Shown here: piece after piece, positions 36,229 to 44,374 of the stretch
Position numbering within the stretch: the first letter of the stretch is position 1
Layout of the letters: the number at the start of each line of letters is the position of its first letter
Origin: Caldimonas brevitalea
GTDB taxonomy: Bacteria; Pseudomonadota; Gammaproteobacteria; Burkholderiales; Burkholderiaceae_C
DNA: 64,000 nt
Direction: 5' to 3'
NCBI RefSeq assembly: GCF_001017435.1
Contig: NZ_CP011371.1
Location: forward strand, 558,001-622,000
The notes under the pieces: generated by a model
Seen by the model: only the letters and a program-made list of their open reading frames with translations
Database searches by the model: none
What the model was told of the DNA's origin: nothing
Position numbers and translations under genes: made by a program

Positions 36229-37406
36229 GGGTCGTGGGTGAATGACGAGGCTGGCGCCAGGGACGAGGCCGGTGCCGGGGCAGACGCTGGCGCCAGGGAA
36301 GCGGCTTGCGCCAGCTTGCGACCGTCGAAGTCGCACACCAGCACGGTGAGGTGGAACTGCGACGCATAGCGGCCTTGCAGCGTGCGCACGACTCGCTCGG
36401 CGAGCGCCTGGTGGAAGGCTTCGGTCAAGCCCAGCGCCGCCATCCGTTCGCTGGCATAGCGGGCGGTCTCGGCCTGGCGGATGTCGTCGCAGACGTCGGC
36501 CGGCACGCCGAGGCCGGCACACAGCTCGGCCAGCAAACCGGTGTCGACCTCGGCGCGGTGGGCATGCGTGATGGTCTCGCCTTGTGCGATCTTGGTGAGT
36601 TTGCCGACCATGCCGCCGATGACCACCTGGCGCAGGCCGCAGGCCACCGCGGTGTCGAGCGCATAGCGCAGGAAGTCGCCCATTTGCACGAAGCACGCCT
36701 GCGGCAGGCCGGGCAGCTCGTCCATCGCGAACTTTTCGGTGCGGCCTCCGGTGGTCAGCACCACCCGACCGGCGCCGGTGGTGGCCGCCACCTGCACACC
36801 TTGCACGACGCTCGCGCGGTAGGCCGCGGTCGAGTAGGGCTTGACGATGCCGGTGGTGCCGAGGATCGAGATGCCGCCGAGGATGCCCAGGCGCGCGTTG
36901 AGCGTCTTCTTGGCCATTTCGAGGCCCTGCGGCACCGAGATCGTCACTTCGATGCCGCCCTCGTCCAACAAGCCGGCCGCGGCACGGCGCACGTTGTCGT
37001 CGATGTTGCGGCGTGGCACCGGGTTGATCGCGGGCCCGCCCACCTCCAGGCCCAGCCCCGGCATCGTCACCGTGCCGACACCGTGGCCGCCGCGCAGTCG
37101 CACCTGCCCGGGGTGTTGCGGCAGCAGCCGCACATCGGCGGTCAGGTGGGCGCGGTCGGTGCAATCCGGGTCGTCGCCTGCGTCCTTGATCACCATCGCA
37201 TGGGCGGTGCGTTCCCAGCCGCTGCCGGCACAGCGGCCCTCGTGCACCTGGAACACCACCGGCTGGCCGTTCGGCAACCAGCACTCCACCTGCGCGGGCA
37301 CGCGCCCCTCGACCAAGCCCACCACGGCCGCCCGCGCCGCGGCGGCCGAGCAGGCGCCGGTGGTGAAGCCGGTGCGCGTGCCGCGCTGGACCGTTTTCTC
37401 CATCAT
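36225..37406 (-). CDS. cbiD: Cobalt-precorrin-5B C1-methyltransferase
   Basis: CbiD of 393 residues, the anaerobic-route enzyme that methylates C1. The N-terminus RGTRTGFTTGACSAAAARAA is diagnostic, as is GLGLEVGGPAINPVPRRNI. The middle shows GGISILGTTGIVKPYSTAAY and KLTKIAQGETITHAHRAEVD. Its presence, rather than cobF, supports early cobalt insertion. The last 25 residues are a low-complexity AP/AS repeat encoded by an 18-base repeat. The gene starts 30 bases after the cobH stop; two adjacent ATGs (37406, 37403) are possible. Confidence 0.94.
   Translation of the reverse strand: MMEKTVQRGTRTGFTTGACSAAAARAAVVGLVEGRVPAQVECWLPNGQPVVFQVHEGRCAGSGWERTAHAMVIKDAGDDPDCTDRAHLTADVRLLPQHPGQVRLRGGHGVGTVTMPGLGLEVGGPAINPVPRRNIDDNVRRAAAGLLDEGGIEVTISVPQGLEMAKKTLNARLGILGGISILGTTGIVKPYSTAAYRASVVQGVQVAATTGAGRVVLTTGGRTEKFAMDELPGLPQACFVQMGDFLRYALDTAVACGLRQVVIGGMVGKLTKIAQGETITHAHRAEVDTGLLAELCAGLGVPADVCDDIRQAETARYASERMAALGLTEAFHQALAERVVRTLQGRYASQFHLTVLVCDFDGRKLAQAASLAPASAPAPASSLAPASSFTHDP
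36250..36321 (-). repeat. 18-base tandem repeat in cbiD 3' end
   Basis: Four imperfect 18-base units at 36250, 36268, 36286 and 36304. Units 1 and 3 share GCTGGCGCCAGGGA exactly (36250-36263 and 36286-36299). They encode the six-residue ASSLAP-type repeat at the CbiD C-terminus. Confidence 0.75.
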
Positions 37407-37436
37407 GTTGAGTGCCCCTGCGATGCCGCCGGTCGT

Positions 37437-38126
37437 TCACCTGAGCAGGACGCGCTGCTGACGCGCTTCCGCCAGGGCCAGCAGCGCATGCAGCGCGGCC
37501 ACCACCAGGGTCGAGCCGCCCTTGCGCCCCCGCACGATGATCCAGGGGATGTCCTGCACCTCGGCCAGCAAGTCCTTCGACTCGGCGGCCGAAACAAAGC
37601 CCACCGGCATGCCGATCACCAGGGCGGGCCGGGCCGCGCCAGCGCGCATCAGCCGCACCAGCTCGATCAGCGCGGTCGGCGCATTGCCGATGCCCACGAG
37701 GGCGCCGTCGAGCAGGCCGAGTCGCTGCGCCTTGCGCATGGCCTGCACGGCGCGGGTGGTGTCTTCGGCGCGCGCGGTGGCCATCACGTCGGCATCGCCG
37801 ATGAAGTGATGCGTGCGCACGCCAAAGTGCGCCAGGCGCGGCGCCGACAAGCCGCTGCAGATCATCTCGACGTCGGCCACCATCGGTGTGCCGCCGCGCA
37901 GCAGCGCCTGCACGCCGGCCTCGACCGCCTGCGGATGAAACTCGGTCAGGCCGTTGAATTCGAAATCGGCGTTGGCGTGGATCATGCGACGCACGACTGG
38001 CCACTGCTCGGGGGCGTAGGGGTGGGGGCCGACCTCGGCATCGATGATGGCGAACGACTCGTGCTCGATCACCTGGCCGGCACGGGTCAGTTGCTCGGTG
38101 ACGGTGTTGGTGCGGCTGTTGTTCAT
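37437..38126 (-). CDS. cobH: Precorrin-8X methylmutase
   Basis: CobH/CbiC of 229 residues. It moves the C11 methyl to C12 to give hydrogenobyrinate or its cobalt form. Signature regions: ESFAIIDAEVGPHPYAPEQW, VVRRMIHANADFEF, GGTPMVADVEMICSGL and MPVGFVSAAESKDLL. The conserved His in VRRMIHANAD is the catalytic residue in this family. ATG 38126 overlaps the cbiX stop as ATGA. The N-terminal 20 residues before ESFAII are short and variable, as usual. Confidence 0.94.
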   Translation of the reverse strand: MNNSRTNTVTEQLTRAGQVIEHESFAIIDAEVGPHPYAPEQWPVVRRMIHANADFEFNGLTEFHPQAVEAGVQALLRGGTPMVADVEMICSGLSAPRLAHFGVRTHHFIGDADVMATARAEDTTRAVQAMRKAQRLGLLDGALVGIGNAPTALIELVRLMRAGAARPALVIGMPVGFVSAAESKDLLAEVQDIPWIIVRGRKGGSTLVVAALHALLALAEARQQRVLLR

Positions 38127-39010
38127 GCGGCCACCGGGGCAAGCGGCGGTGGCACCGGCGCGGTGTCGTGCGCGGTGTCGTGCGTATGCCCACCATGCCC
38201 CAGGTCGTGGGCGATCTCGCGGAACTTGCAGCCGTCACATGGCAAACGCGCCTGCGGTACGCCGCCGACCCACTCGGCCACCCGATGGTCGAGCAGTTCG
38301 AAGATCTCCGGCTCGAAGCCGAAACAATCGGCTTGGGCGAGACGCAAGGCGGGGTACTGCTCTCGCAAGTGGCCGACCTGCCGCTCGATGCGCTGCATCA
38401 GGGTGCCGGTGAACAGGTAGTAAGGCAGCACGACGATTTGCCGCATGCCGATCAGGGCCTGGCGTTGCACCACCCGCTCGAGCCGCGGCCAGGTGATGCC
38501 GGTGAACGCCAGGTCGACCAGTTCGTGGTCGCTCGTTTCCTGCAGCCAGCGCGCCATCTTGGCCACCTCGCCGTTGGCTTGCCGGTCAGACGAGCCGCGC
38601 CCGAGCAGCACCACGCCCGTGGTGCGCGGGTCGGGCATGTCGAGCGACTGCATCGCGCTGCGCAGGCGCCGGCGCAAGATCGCCAGGATGGGGTCGCAGG
38701 CGCCCAGGTGCGGTCCATAGGCGAACTGCACGGCGGGGCAGTCGCTGCGGGCGTGTTCGATCGCCTCCGGAATCTCCATCTTCACGTGGCCGGCGGCGTT
38801 CAGGACCAAGGGCAGCACCAGCACTTCACGGCTGCCCTCGGCGGCGGCCCGCAGGCCCGCGTGCAGCCCGGGCTCGCCGAACTCGATGAAACACAGCTCG
38901 ATGCGCCAGCCCGGCCGAGCGGCCTGCCAGGTGGCGACGAACCGCCGCACGTCGTCGTTGCCCGCGGCTTCGCGCGAGCCATGGCCCACCAGCAAGAGGG
39001 TCGGGTGCAT
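38123..39010 (-). CDS. cbiX: Sirohydrochlorin cobalt chelatase (long CbiX)
   Basis: CbiX-type chelatase of 295 residues built from two related chelatase halves: LLLVGHGSREAAGNDDVRRF at the N-terminus and VVLLGRGSSDRQANGEVAKM in the middle. The active-site His residues are H10 and the H in NAAGHVKMEIPEAI. The second half also has LPYYLFTGTLMQRIE. It inserts cobalt into sirohydrochlorin. The C-terminus carries CDGCKFRE followed by HDLGHGGHTHDTAHD, a likely metal store or cluster site as in other CbiX proteins. Two bases separate it from cobM. Confidence 0.92.
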   Translation of the reverse strand: MHPTLLLVGHGSREAAGNDDVRRFVATWQAARPGWRIELCFIEFGEPGLHAGLRAAAEGSREVLVLPLVLNAAGHVKMEIPEAIEHARSDCPAVQFAYGPHLGACDPILAILRRRLRSAMQSLDMPDPRTTGVVLLGRGSSDRQANGEVAKMARWLQETSDHELVDLAFTGITWPRLERVVQRQALIGMRQIVVLPYYLFTGTLMQRIERQVGHLREQYPALRLAQADCFGFEPEIFELLDHRVAEWVGGVPQARLPCDGCKFREIAHDLGHGGHTHDTAHDTAPVPPPLAPVAA

Positions 39011-39012
39011 CT

Positions 39013-39804
39013 TCAGGCTCCTGAGGGTGTCGAGGCACGACGGAAGCGGTGGGTGTAGCCGGCGTCGTAGAGCTTGGACTTGGCCAGCGTGGCCCAGTGG
39101 CGGGCGCCCAGCGTGGGGCTCGCGATGATCATCGCCTGGCTGACGATGCCGGCGGCGCGACAGCGTTGCTTGATGTCGGCCAGGGTGCCGCGCACGATGC
39201 GTTCTTCGCCAGGCCAGCTGGCCTTGTGCACCACCAGCACCGGGGCTTCGGCGGGCCAGCCCGCCTCCTGCAGCGCTTGCTCCACCTGGTGCAGCAGCGT
39301 GATCGACAAGAACAGGCACAAGGTGCAGCGGTGGCGGGCCAGCTCGACCAGCGACTCACCGGCCGGCATCGGCGTGCGGCCGGCCACGCGCGTGAAGATC
39401 ACGCTCTGCGTGACTTCGGGCAGCGTGAAGCTCTCGACGGCCGCGGCGGCGGCGGCCATCGCCGACGAGACACCGGGCACGACGGCCACCGGTATGCCGG
39501 CGCGATCGAGCGGCTGCACCATTTCGATGAGCGTGCCGTACAGGGCTGGATCGCCGGTCTGCAGCCGCACCACCGTGTCGTGCCGGGAGGCCTGGGCGAT
39601 CAGCCAGGCGACGATTTGGGCCAGCGTCATGTCTTTGGAGTCGGCGATGGTGCAGCCGGGCGGCGCCCAGCAGGCGACCGCCGCGTTGACCAGCGAGCCG
39701 GCGTAGAGGACCGCGCCAGCGCGTTCGAGCAACACCCGCCCCTTGAGGGTGAGCAACTCCGGATCGCCCGGACCGGCGCCCACGAACCAGACAGTGCCGG
39801 GCAT
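39013..39804 (-). CDS. cobM: Precorrin-4 C11-methyltransferase
   Basis: CobM/CbiF of 263 residues. It starts VWFVGAGPGDPELLTLKGRV, with the SAM-binding glycine loop, then LYAGSLVN and VVRLQTGDPALYGTLIEM. GVSSAMAAAAAAVESFTLPEVTQ forms the substrate pocket and RVAGRTPMP the later signature. It methylates C11. Five bases lie after the transporter stop and two bases before cbiX, so it is embedded in the operon. The final 15 residues look unstructured. Confidence 0.94.
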   Translation of the reverse strand: MPGTVWFVGAGPGDPELLTLKGRVLLERAGAVLYAGSLVNAAVACWAPPGCTIADSKDMTLAQIVAWLIAQASRHDTVVRLQTGDPALYGTLIEMVQPLDRAGIPVAVVPGVSSAMAAAAAAVESFTLPEVTQSVIFTRVAGRTPMPAGESLVELARHRCTLCLFLSITLLHQVEQALQEAGWPAEAPVLVVHKASWPGEERIVRGTLADIKQRCRAAGIVSQAMIIASPTLGARHWATLAKSKLYDAGYTHRFRRASTPSGA

Positions 39805-39809
39805 GGTGA

Positions 39810-40439
39810 TCAGCGCACTGCGAGAGGCGCAAAACACGCAGCGGCCCAGCGCCGATGGCCAACCCGGCGGATCGAGGCGAGCACCGCCAGCGTCACGACC
39901 GGCTCCAGCGCGACCACCGCGGCATACGAGGCGGCAAACCGCAGCCACTCGTGCACCGGCGTCGCCACCTCGCCGATGGCGAGCCAGAAGCCCACCATCG
40001 AGGTGACGCCGGCGTAGTAGCGGGCGTCCAGTTTCAGCACGTCGGTCCAGGTCGGCTGTGCCGCGCTGGGCGACCGGGTCAGGTGCACCATCAGCAGCGG
40101 CACGGCGAGCGACAGGAAGTTGACCGACAGGTGCACCAGGTCGGCGGGTTCGAACAGCAGGCCTTGCATCAGCAGCCCCAGCCCGAAGCCGAACAGCGTG
40201 GGCAACAGGCCGAACGCGAGGTAGATCGGCATCGCGCCGACGAAGTGCAGCTCCGACGGGCCCACCGGCAGATGGAAGGCCTGCATGAACAGCGAGAAGA
40301 ACGCTGCGGCCAGTGCGGTGCGCAGCCACATCCTCGGCTGCGTCAGCAGGGCGGGCGCATGGGTGGCGAGCAAGCCGGTGGCGACCACCGAAGCGATCAT
40401 CAGCTTGGACGAAGCGAGTGTGCCGGGTTCGATGTGCAT
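39810..40439 (-). CDS. CbiM-family energy-coupling factor transport permease
   Basis: Membrane protein of 209 residues with six to seven helices. The N-terminal MHIEPG is the metal-binding start of CbiM/NikM proteins, where the amino group and His 2 hold Co or Ni. FHLPVGPSELHFVGAMPIYLAF also fits. It is the first gene after the B12 riboswitch, so cobalt uptake for the pathway is the expected role. No CbiN, CbiQ or CbiO partner is in the window. ATG 40439 follows AGGAAG. Confidence 0.85.
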   Translation of the reverse strand: MHIEPGTLASSKLMIASVVATGLLATHAPALLTQPRMWLRTALAAAFFSLFMQAFHLPVGPSELHFVGAMPIYLAFGLLPTLFGFGLGLLMQGLLFEPADLVHLSVNFLSLAVPLLMVHLTRSPSAAQPTWTDVLKLDARYYAGVTSMVGFWLAIGEVATPVHEWLRFAASYAAVVALEPVVTLAVLASIRRVGHRRWAAACFAPLAVR

Positions 40440-40894
40440 CGAGTGCTTCCTGTAGGTCCGCGTCGGCGCCCGCCCGGGAGCTCAACAGGGCCAGGCGTTG
40501 CGGGCAGCAGACGGGGTGTTACGGGCGACCGGACGGCGCACGCACGCGCCGGTGACGGGCCTGTTCACGGGGCTCTTGAGGGGGCGGGCGGCCGGCGTCG
40601 GGTGGGGCGGGAGCGAGGGCCGCGAGGCACTGGGTGGTGCCTCGCTTGCGCACGGGACGCGGCTCACGCCTGCCGTCAGGTGTCGCCGAACCTCGCTCGA
40701 GCGCGCCAGCCGCTGCCGGCAGCGCCCGGCTCAACCAGGTGCAGGGGCGGACCACAGCACACCGACCCGGCAGGAAGCAGAGCACGCGGCCGCGCAGGGC
40801 CGAAAACAGTTGTTGTTCATGATGACGTCGAAGGCCAGCAAGTCACCTGCCTCCCCGCAGGTTCCTCGTGCATGGCCGCGCCAAGGCGCGACCC
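40440..40894. other. Long leader between riboswitch and cbiM-type gene
   Basis: A 455-base stretch with no gene. It contains a perfect hairpin at 40622-40645 (GCGAGGCAC, loop of six, GTGCCTCGC). No T-run follows on the minus strand, so Rho-dependent or translational control is as likely as attenuation. Confidence 0.5.
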
Positions 40895-41098
40895 CCTGTT
40901 GGCCGGTATCCGGGCTGACAGACCTCCCGTGTCATCCTTCCCAGACCGATCAGGCCCAGTGGATTCTGTACACGAGTGAAGCGCGAGGCTTCGTCCGCTT
41001 ACCGTTGCGGGGGCAGCTCAGGTGGGGGCGGGTTCCGTGGGAACGGCCCTTCCTGATTCCCGTTTAACTGCGCCGACATGATGCGGCGCGAGCACCAA
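40895..41098 (-). ncRNA. Adenosylcobalamin riboswitch
   Basis: On the minus strand the full class I cobalamin aptamer pattern is present in order. TTGGTGC opens it at 41098, then GTTAAACGGGAA. The B12 box core GCCCCCGCAACGGTAAGCG follows, then CCACTGGGCC, CTGGGAAGG and the closing AGCCCGGATACCGGCC near 40900-40914. It precedes the cbiM-type gene, so coenzyme B12 should switch off the whole operon. Confidence 0.95.
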
Positions 41099-41170
41099 CG
41101 CGGCGAATGATATGCGGTGCCTTGCGTGCCGACAAGAAGGGGGGCTTGCAGCGTCGTGGCTGGCGCGACC

Positions 41171-41659
41171 TCAAGCCGCAAAGCGCTGCAAGCCGTCGCC
41201 GGCGATGCGGCAGATGCGCCACTCGGGCATCACCGTCGCACCCATCGTTTCGTAGAAACGGATCGCGCGCGTGTTCCAGTCGAGCACGCTCCATTCGAAG
41301 CGGCCGCAACCGCGCTCCAGCGCCAGCCGCCCCACCTGCTCCAGCAAGCGGCGGCCGATGCCGAGGCTGCGGTGTTGCGGCAGCACGAACAGGTCTTCGA
41401 GGTAGATCCCCGGCTGCGCCAGAAAGGTCGAGAAGTTGGTGAAGAACAAGGCGTAGCCGATGCTCCGGCGCTGCCCCTCGATCTCGAGGTCGGCCATCAA
41501 CACTTCGGCCGCCGGCCGTGGGCCGAACAACTGCGCCAGCAGCTTCTCGGGGGTCACTTGCAACAGGTGGGTGAGCTGCTCGAAGTCGGCCAGTGCGGCG
41601 ATCAACTCGACCAGGGCGGGAACATCGTCGGGGACGGCGGGGCGGATCGTGACAGTCAT
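41171..41659 (-). CDS. GNAT family N-acetyltransferase
   Basis: A 162-residue GNAT enzyme. The acetyl-CoA binding motif reads LFVLPQHRSLGIGRRLLEQVG near 89-110, followed by CGRFEWSVLDWNTRAIRFYETMGA. This last signature (W-x-N-x-A-I-x-F-Y) is characteristic of the diamine/thialysine acetyltransferase (SpeG/SSAT-like) branch. Likely substrates are polyamines or other primary amines. ATG 41659 is used; the frame stays open upstream without support. The riboswitch lies just downstream on the same strand. Confidence 0.88.
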   Translation of the reverse strand: MTVTIRPAVPDDVPALVELIAALADFEQLTHLLQVTPEKLLAQLFGPRPAAEVLMADLEIEGQRRSIGYALFFTNFSTFLAQPGIYLEDLFVLPQHRSLGIGRRLLEQVGRLALERGCGRFEWSVLDWNTRAIRFYETMGATVMPEWRICRIAGDGLQRFAA

Positions 41660-42000
41660 GTGGGGATTATCTGGGGCCGGTAAGCCCGTGCAGCCACGGA
41701 ACACCCGGCGTCGTTGGCGGGCTCGGCAGTGCAACCTCTCGCATGTCTTGTGATCGTTGGTGTGTCTCCTCCGCCGCTTGGGGCGATGAGCGCACAAGCG
41801 TCGCCTCAAACCCTGTCAACCCTGCCAGATCTCGACCACTTTTGTCGAAAACCCTCGCGGAACGCTGTCACGTCAACCCTAGGATGACCGCGCGCCGGCT
41901 TCACCCCGGCGCTCGCACGCGTCCGGGAGCCGAGGGCGTGGCGTGCCACGAGCGCGTCGCGCACCGGAGCCGGGTTTCTTCCTCTCATCGGAGTTTCATG
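41660..42000. other. Intergenic region between divergent genes
   Basis: This 341-base region holds promoters for the acetyltransferase and the aminopeptidase. No operator, RNA element or small gene recognised. Confidence 0.5.
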
Positions 42001-43566
42001 ATGCGTTTTCACCCCCTGGCCATCGTCTGTGCCGGCCTGCTGGCCTTCAGCTCCGCCGCACACGCGGGTGACAAGGTCTGGATCAGCCTGGGCGACGCCG
42101 CCTTGGCCCAATTGCAAAAACACGCCCCCACCGCTGTCGCAGCCAGCGTGCGGGCCTCCTCCACGGCGGGTGACCGCAGCACGGCGCACAGCGCAACGGA
42201 CGCCGAGGGGGTCCACCTGGTGCAGGTGGACGAGGACGATCTCGCCCGGCTCTCGGAAGCGGTGCACACCGAGCTGCGCCGTTGCGGCGGCTACATGTAC
42301 CACCCGACGCAGGCCGAGGGGCTGGCGACGCTGCAGCGTGCTTCGGGGGCGGCCCGCCGGCTCACGGTGGCCGCCGCGACGCGGCCCAGCTACGTGATCG
42401 ACCAGCAGGCGGTGGTGACGCCGCTGCTGTCGCAGGTGCAGGCCAGCCACATCGGCCAGACCATCGTCGAGCTGTCGTCCTACGTGAACCGCCATTACCA
42501 GACCACGGCCGGTGTCAACGCCTCCGACTGGCTGAAGCAACGCTGGACCTCGCTGGCAGGTGGCCGGAGCGACATCACGGTGGAACAGTTCAGCCATCCG
42601 AACTGGCGCCAGAAGTCGGTGATCGCGACGATCCGTGGCACCGACAATCCGAACGAAGTGGTGGTGCTGGGCGGTCACCTCGATTCGATCAACCAGGCCG
42701 GCACTGGCGAGACCACCCGGGCGCCCGGAGCCGACGACGACGCGTCGGGCGTGGCCAGCCTGACCGAGGTGTTCCGCACCCTTGCCGCCAGCGGCTACAA
42801 GCCGCGGCGCACCTTGAAGTTCATGGCTTATGCCGCCGAGGAGGTGGGGCTGCGCGGCTCGCAGGAGATCGCCCGCAGCCATGCCACGGCGGGCGTCAAC
42901 GTGGTGGGCGTGATGCAGCTCGACATGACCAACTACAAGGGGTCGGTCGACGACATCTACATCTATACCGACTACACCGACAGCCAGCAGAACAGCTTCG
43001 TCACCAATTTGATCCGCACCTATCTACCGGCCCTGAGGATCGGCACCGACCGCTGTGGTTATGGCTGCTCGGACCATGCCTCCTGGACCGCTCAAGGGTA
43101 TGCGGCTTCGATGCCGTTCGAGGCGGCCATGGACGAGAGCAACCCCCACATCCACACGGCGAACGACACCTACGCCAACACCGGCAGCACCGCCGAGCAT
43201 TCGCTCAAGTTCGCCCGCATGGCGCTGGCCTACATGGTCGAGTTGGGCAGCGACGGCGCGGGCGCGGCGGATCGGGTCGAGACCTTCAACGGCAGCCTGG
43301 CCCGCAACCAGACCCGCAGTTTCGGCCCCTTCAAGGTGGCGGCCGGCGGCAGCTTCAAGGCGAGCACCACCGGCACTGGTGACATCGACCTTTATGTGCA
43401 GCGCAACGCGGCGCCCACGACCAGCCGCCACGACTGCAAGTCGGACAGCAGCACAGCCGTCGAGAACTGCAGCCTCGACATCCGCGCGAATGGCGACGTG
43501 TATGTGATGCTGCGGGGGTACACCGCGGGGACCTACTCGCTGTCCGTGAGCTATCGGCCGCAGTGA
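42001..43566 (+). CDS. Secreted M28 aminopeptidase with PPC domain
   Basis: Secreted zinc aminopeptidase of 521 residues. A signal peptide (about 1-21, ending AHAGD) and a propeptide region to about 140 precede the M28 domain. Metal ligands fit VVVLGGHLDSI (His, Asp), GADDDASGVAS (bridging Asp), AYAAEEVGLRGS (catalytic and metal Glu), QLDMTNY (Asp) and the final His in NPHIHTAND. The C-terminal 95 residues form a pre-peptidase C-terminal (PPC) beta domain, ending GTYSLSVSYRPQ. Two ATGs are adjacent. The second (42001) sits at better distance from GGAG at 41990-41993. Confidence 0.92.
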   Translation: MRFHPLAIVCAGLLAFSSAAHAGDKVWISLGDAALAQLQKHAPTAVAASVRASSTAGDRSTAHSATDAEGVHLVQVDEDDLARLSEAVHTELRRCGGYMYHPTQAEGLATLQRASGAARRLTVAAATRPSYVIDQQAVVTPLLSQVQASHIGQTIVELSSYVNRHYQTTAGVNASDWLKQRWTSLAGGRSDITVEQFSHPNWRQKSVIATIRGTDNPNEVVVLGGHLDSINQAGTGETTRAPGADDDASGVASLTEVFRTLAASGYKPRRTLKFMAYAAEEVGLRGSQEIARSHATAGVNVVGVMQLDMTNYKGSVDDIYIYTDYTDSQQNSFVTNLIRTYLPALRIGTDRCGYGCSDHASWTAQGYAASMPFEAAMDESNPHIHTANDTYANTGSTAEHSLKFARMALAYMVELGSDGAGAADRVETFNGSLARNQTRSFGPFKVAAGGSFKASTTGTGDIDLYVQRNAAPTTSRHDCKSDSSTAVENCSLDIRANGDVYVMLRGYTAGTYSLSVSYRPQ

Positions 43567-43681
43567 GTGAGGGGCGCCGGGCGGCCAGCCCGGTGCCATG
43601 GACGCGCGATCGCCCCTTCGTCGCCGTTGGATCACGGCACGCCATCTGCTTGTTGTCAGTGTTCGTTTCCGGAGGTCCGCC

Positions 43682-43888
43682 ATGGCAGATGAAACACCCG
43701 TTCCCATCCCTCACGATCGCACGCGCATCGACGTCACCCGCAGCGCGGAGATGCGCTACTGGACCCACAAGTTCGCGGTGAGCGACGACGAACTGCTGGC
43801 CGCCGTGGCCGCGGTGGGGGACGAAGCCGGCAAAGTGTGTGCCTTCCTGCAAGAGGAGGACCGCGGCGACCACGCCACCCGGCACTGA
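43682..43888 (+). CDS. DUF3606 domain protein
   Basis: Small 68-residue protein of the DUF3606 family. The core is RIDVTRSAEMRYWTHKFAVS followed by DDELLAAVAAVGDEAGKVCA and FLQ, the amphipathic helices of the family. Members are widespread in proteobacteria, often stress-related in context, with no known activity. ATG 43682 is preceded by GGAGG at 43671-43675. The longer frame upstream runs through unlikely codons. Confidence 0.82.
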   Translation: MADETPVPIPHDRTRIDVTRSAEMRYWTHKFAVSDDELLAAVAAVGDEAGKVCAFLQEEDRGDHATRH

Positions 43889-43919
43889 CACCGGCAGCCC
43901 GCCAGGCGGCGCTGGCCCT

Positions 43920-43971
43920 GCCGGAGCGCCTCGCTGGCAGGGCGCGCCTCCAGCTTCGCTGGCGCTCCGGC
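43920..43971. repeat. Inverted repeat between small genes
   Basis: GCCGGAGCGCC (43920-43930) and GGCGCTCCGGC (43961-43971) form an 11-base-pair stem with a 30-base spacer. It could be a terminator-like structure after the DUF3606 gene but has no T-run. Confidence 0.5.
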
Positions 43972-44045
43972 GAGGAGCAGACCCTGCGATTCATCAGCAC
44001 TGTCACAGCGCGAGTGGTATGGTGGTCTTTTTTAAGGGGTACACC

Positions 44046-44270
44046 ATGTCGAGACCTTTGACCTCCTCTGCCCAGCTTCGCAAGGAAGCACTACGCAACG
44101 GCCTGCTCGCCACCGTGGACATGCTCAAGCGGCGCCGCGCGGCGGAGGTGCCGGAGGGCTACCTCGACGATTACGTCGCCCTGAACTGGCTCGAATGGCA
44201 CGGCGGTGGGCTGCGCCTCACCGTGGTGGGCGAAAACACTTACAAGCAATTGACGGCACGCTTGGGTTAG
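44046..44270 (+). CDS. Small hypothetical protein
   Basis: A 74-residue protein with ATG 44046 after AAGGGG at 44036-44041, a good ribosome site. It begins with SAQLRKEALRNGLLATVDML, a basic helix, and ends YVALNWLEWHGGGLRLTVVG followed by ENTYKQLTARLG, which looks like a winged-helix tail or small alpha/beta domain. No signal peptide. A protease-like gene starts 105 bases downstream on the same strand. Family and function unknown; a DNA-binding role is only a guess. Confidence 0.65.
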   Translation: MSRPLTSSAQLRKEALRNGLLATVDMLKRRRAAEVPEGYLDDYVALNWLEWHGGGLRLTVVGENTYKQLTARLG

Positions 44271-44374
44271 CTGCAACGCCCCGGCTGGCCCACTCGCCTT
44301 TCACCCAGCGTGCGAGCGGCCGAGGCAGATGGATGGGTTGAACCGTTCGGCTCCTACCGGAAAGCGGGTGAAGC

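Noticed and set aside
34897..38238. Minus-strand frame of 1113 residues
   Set aside because: Only the last 443 residues (CobL) are real; the upstream part is the shadow of cbiD and cobH.
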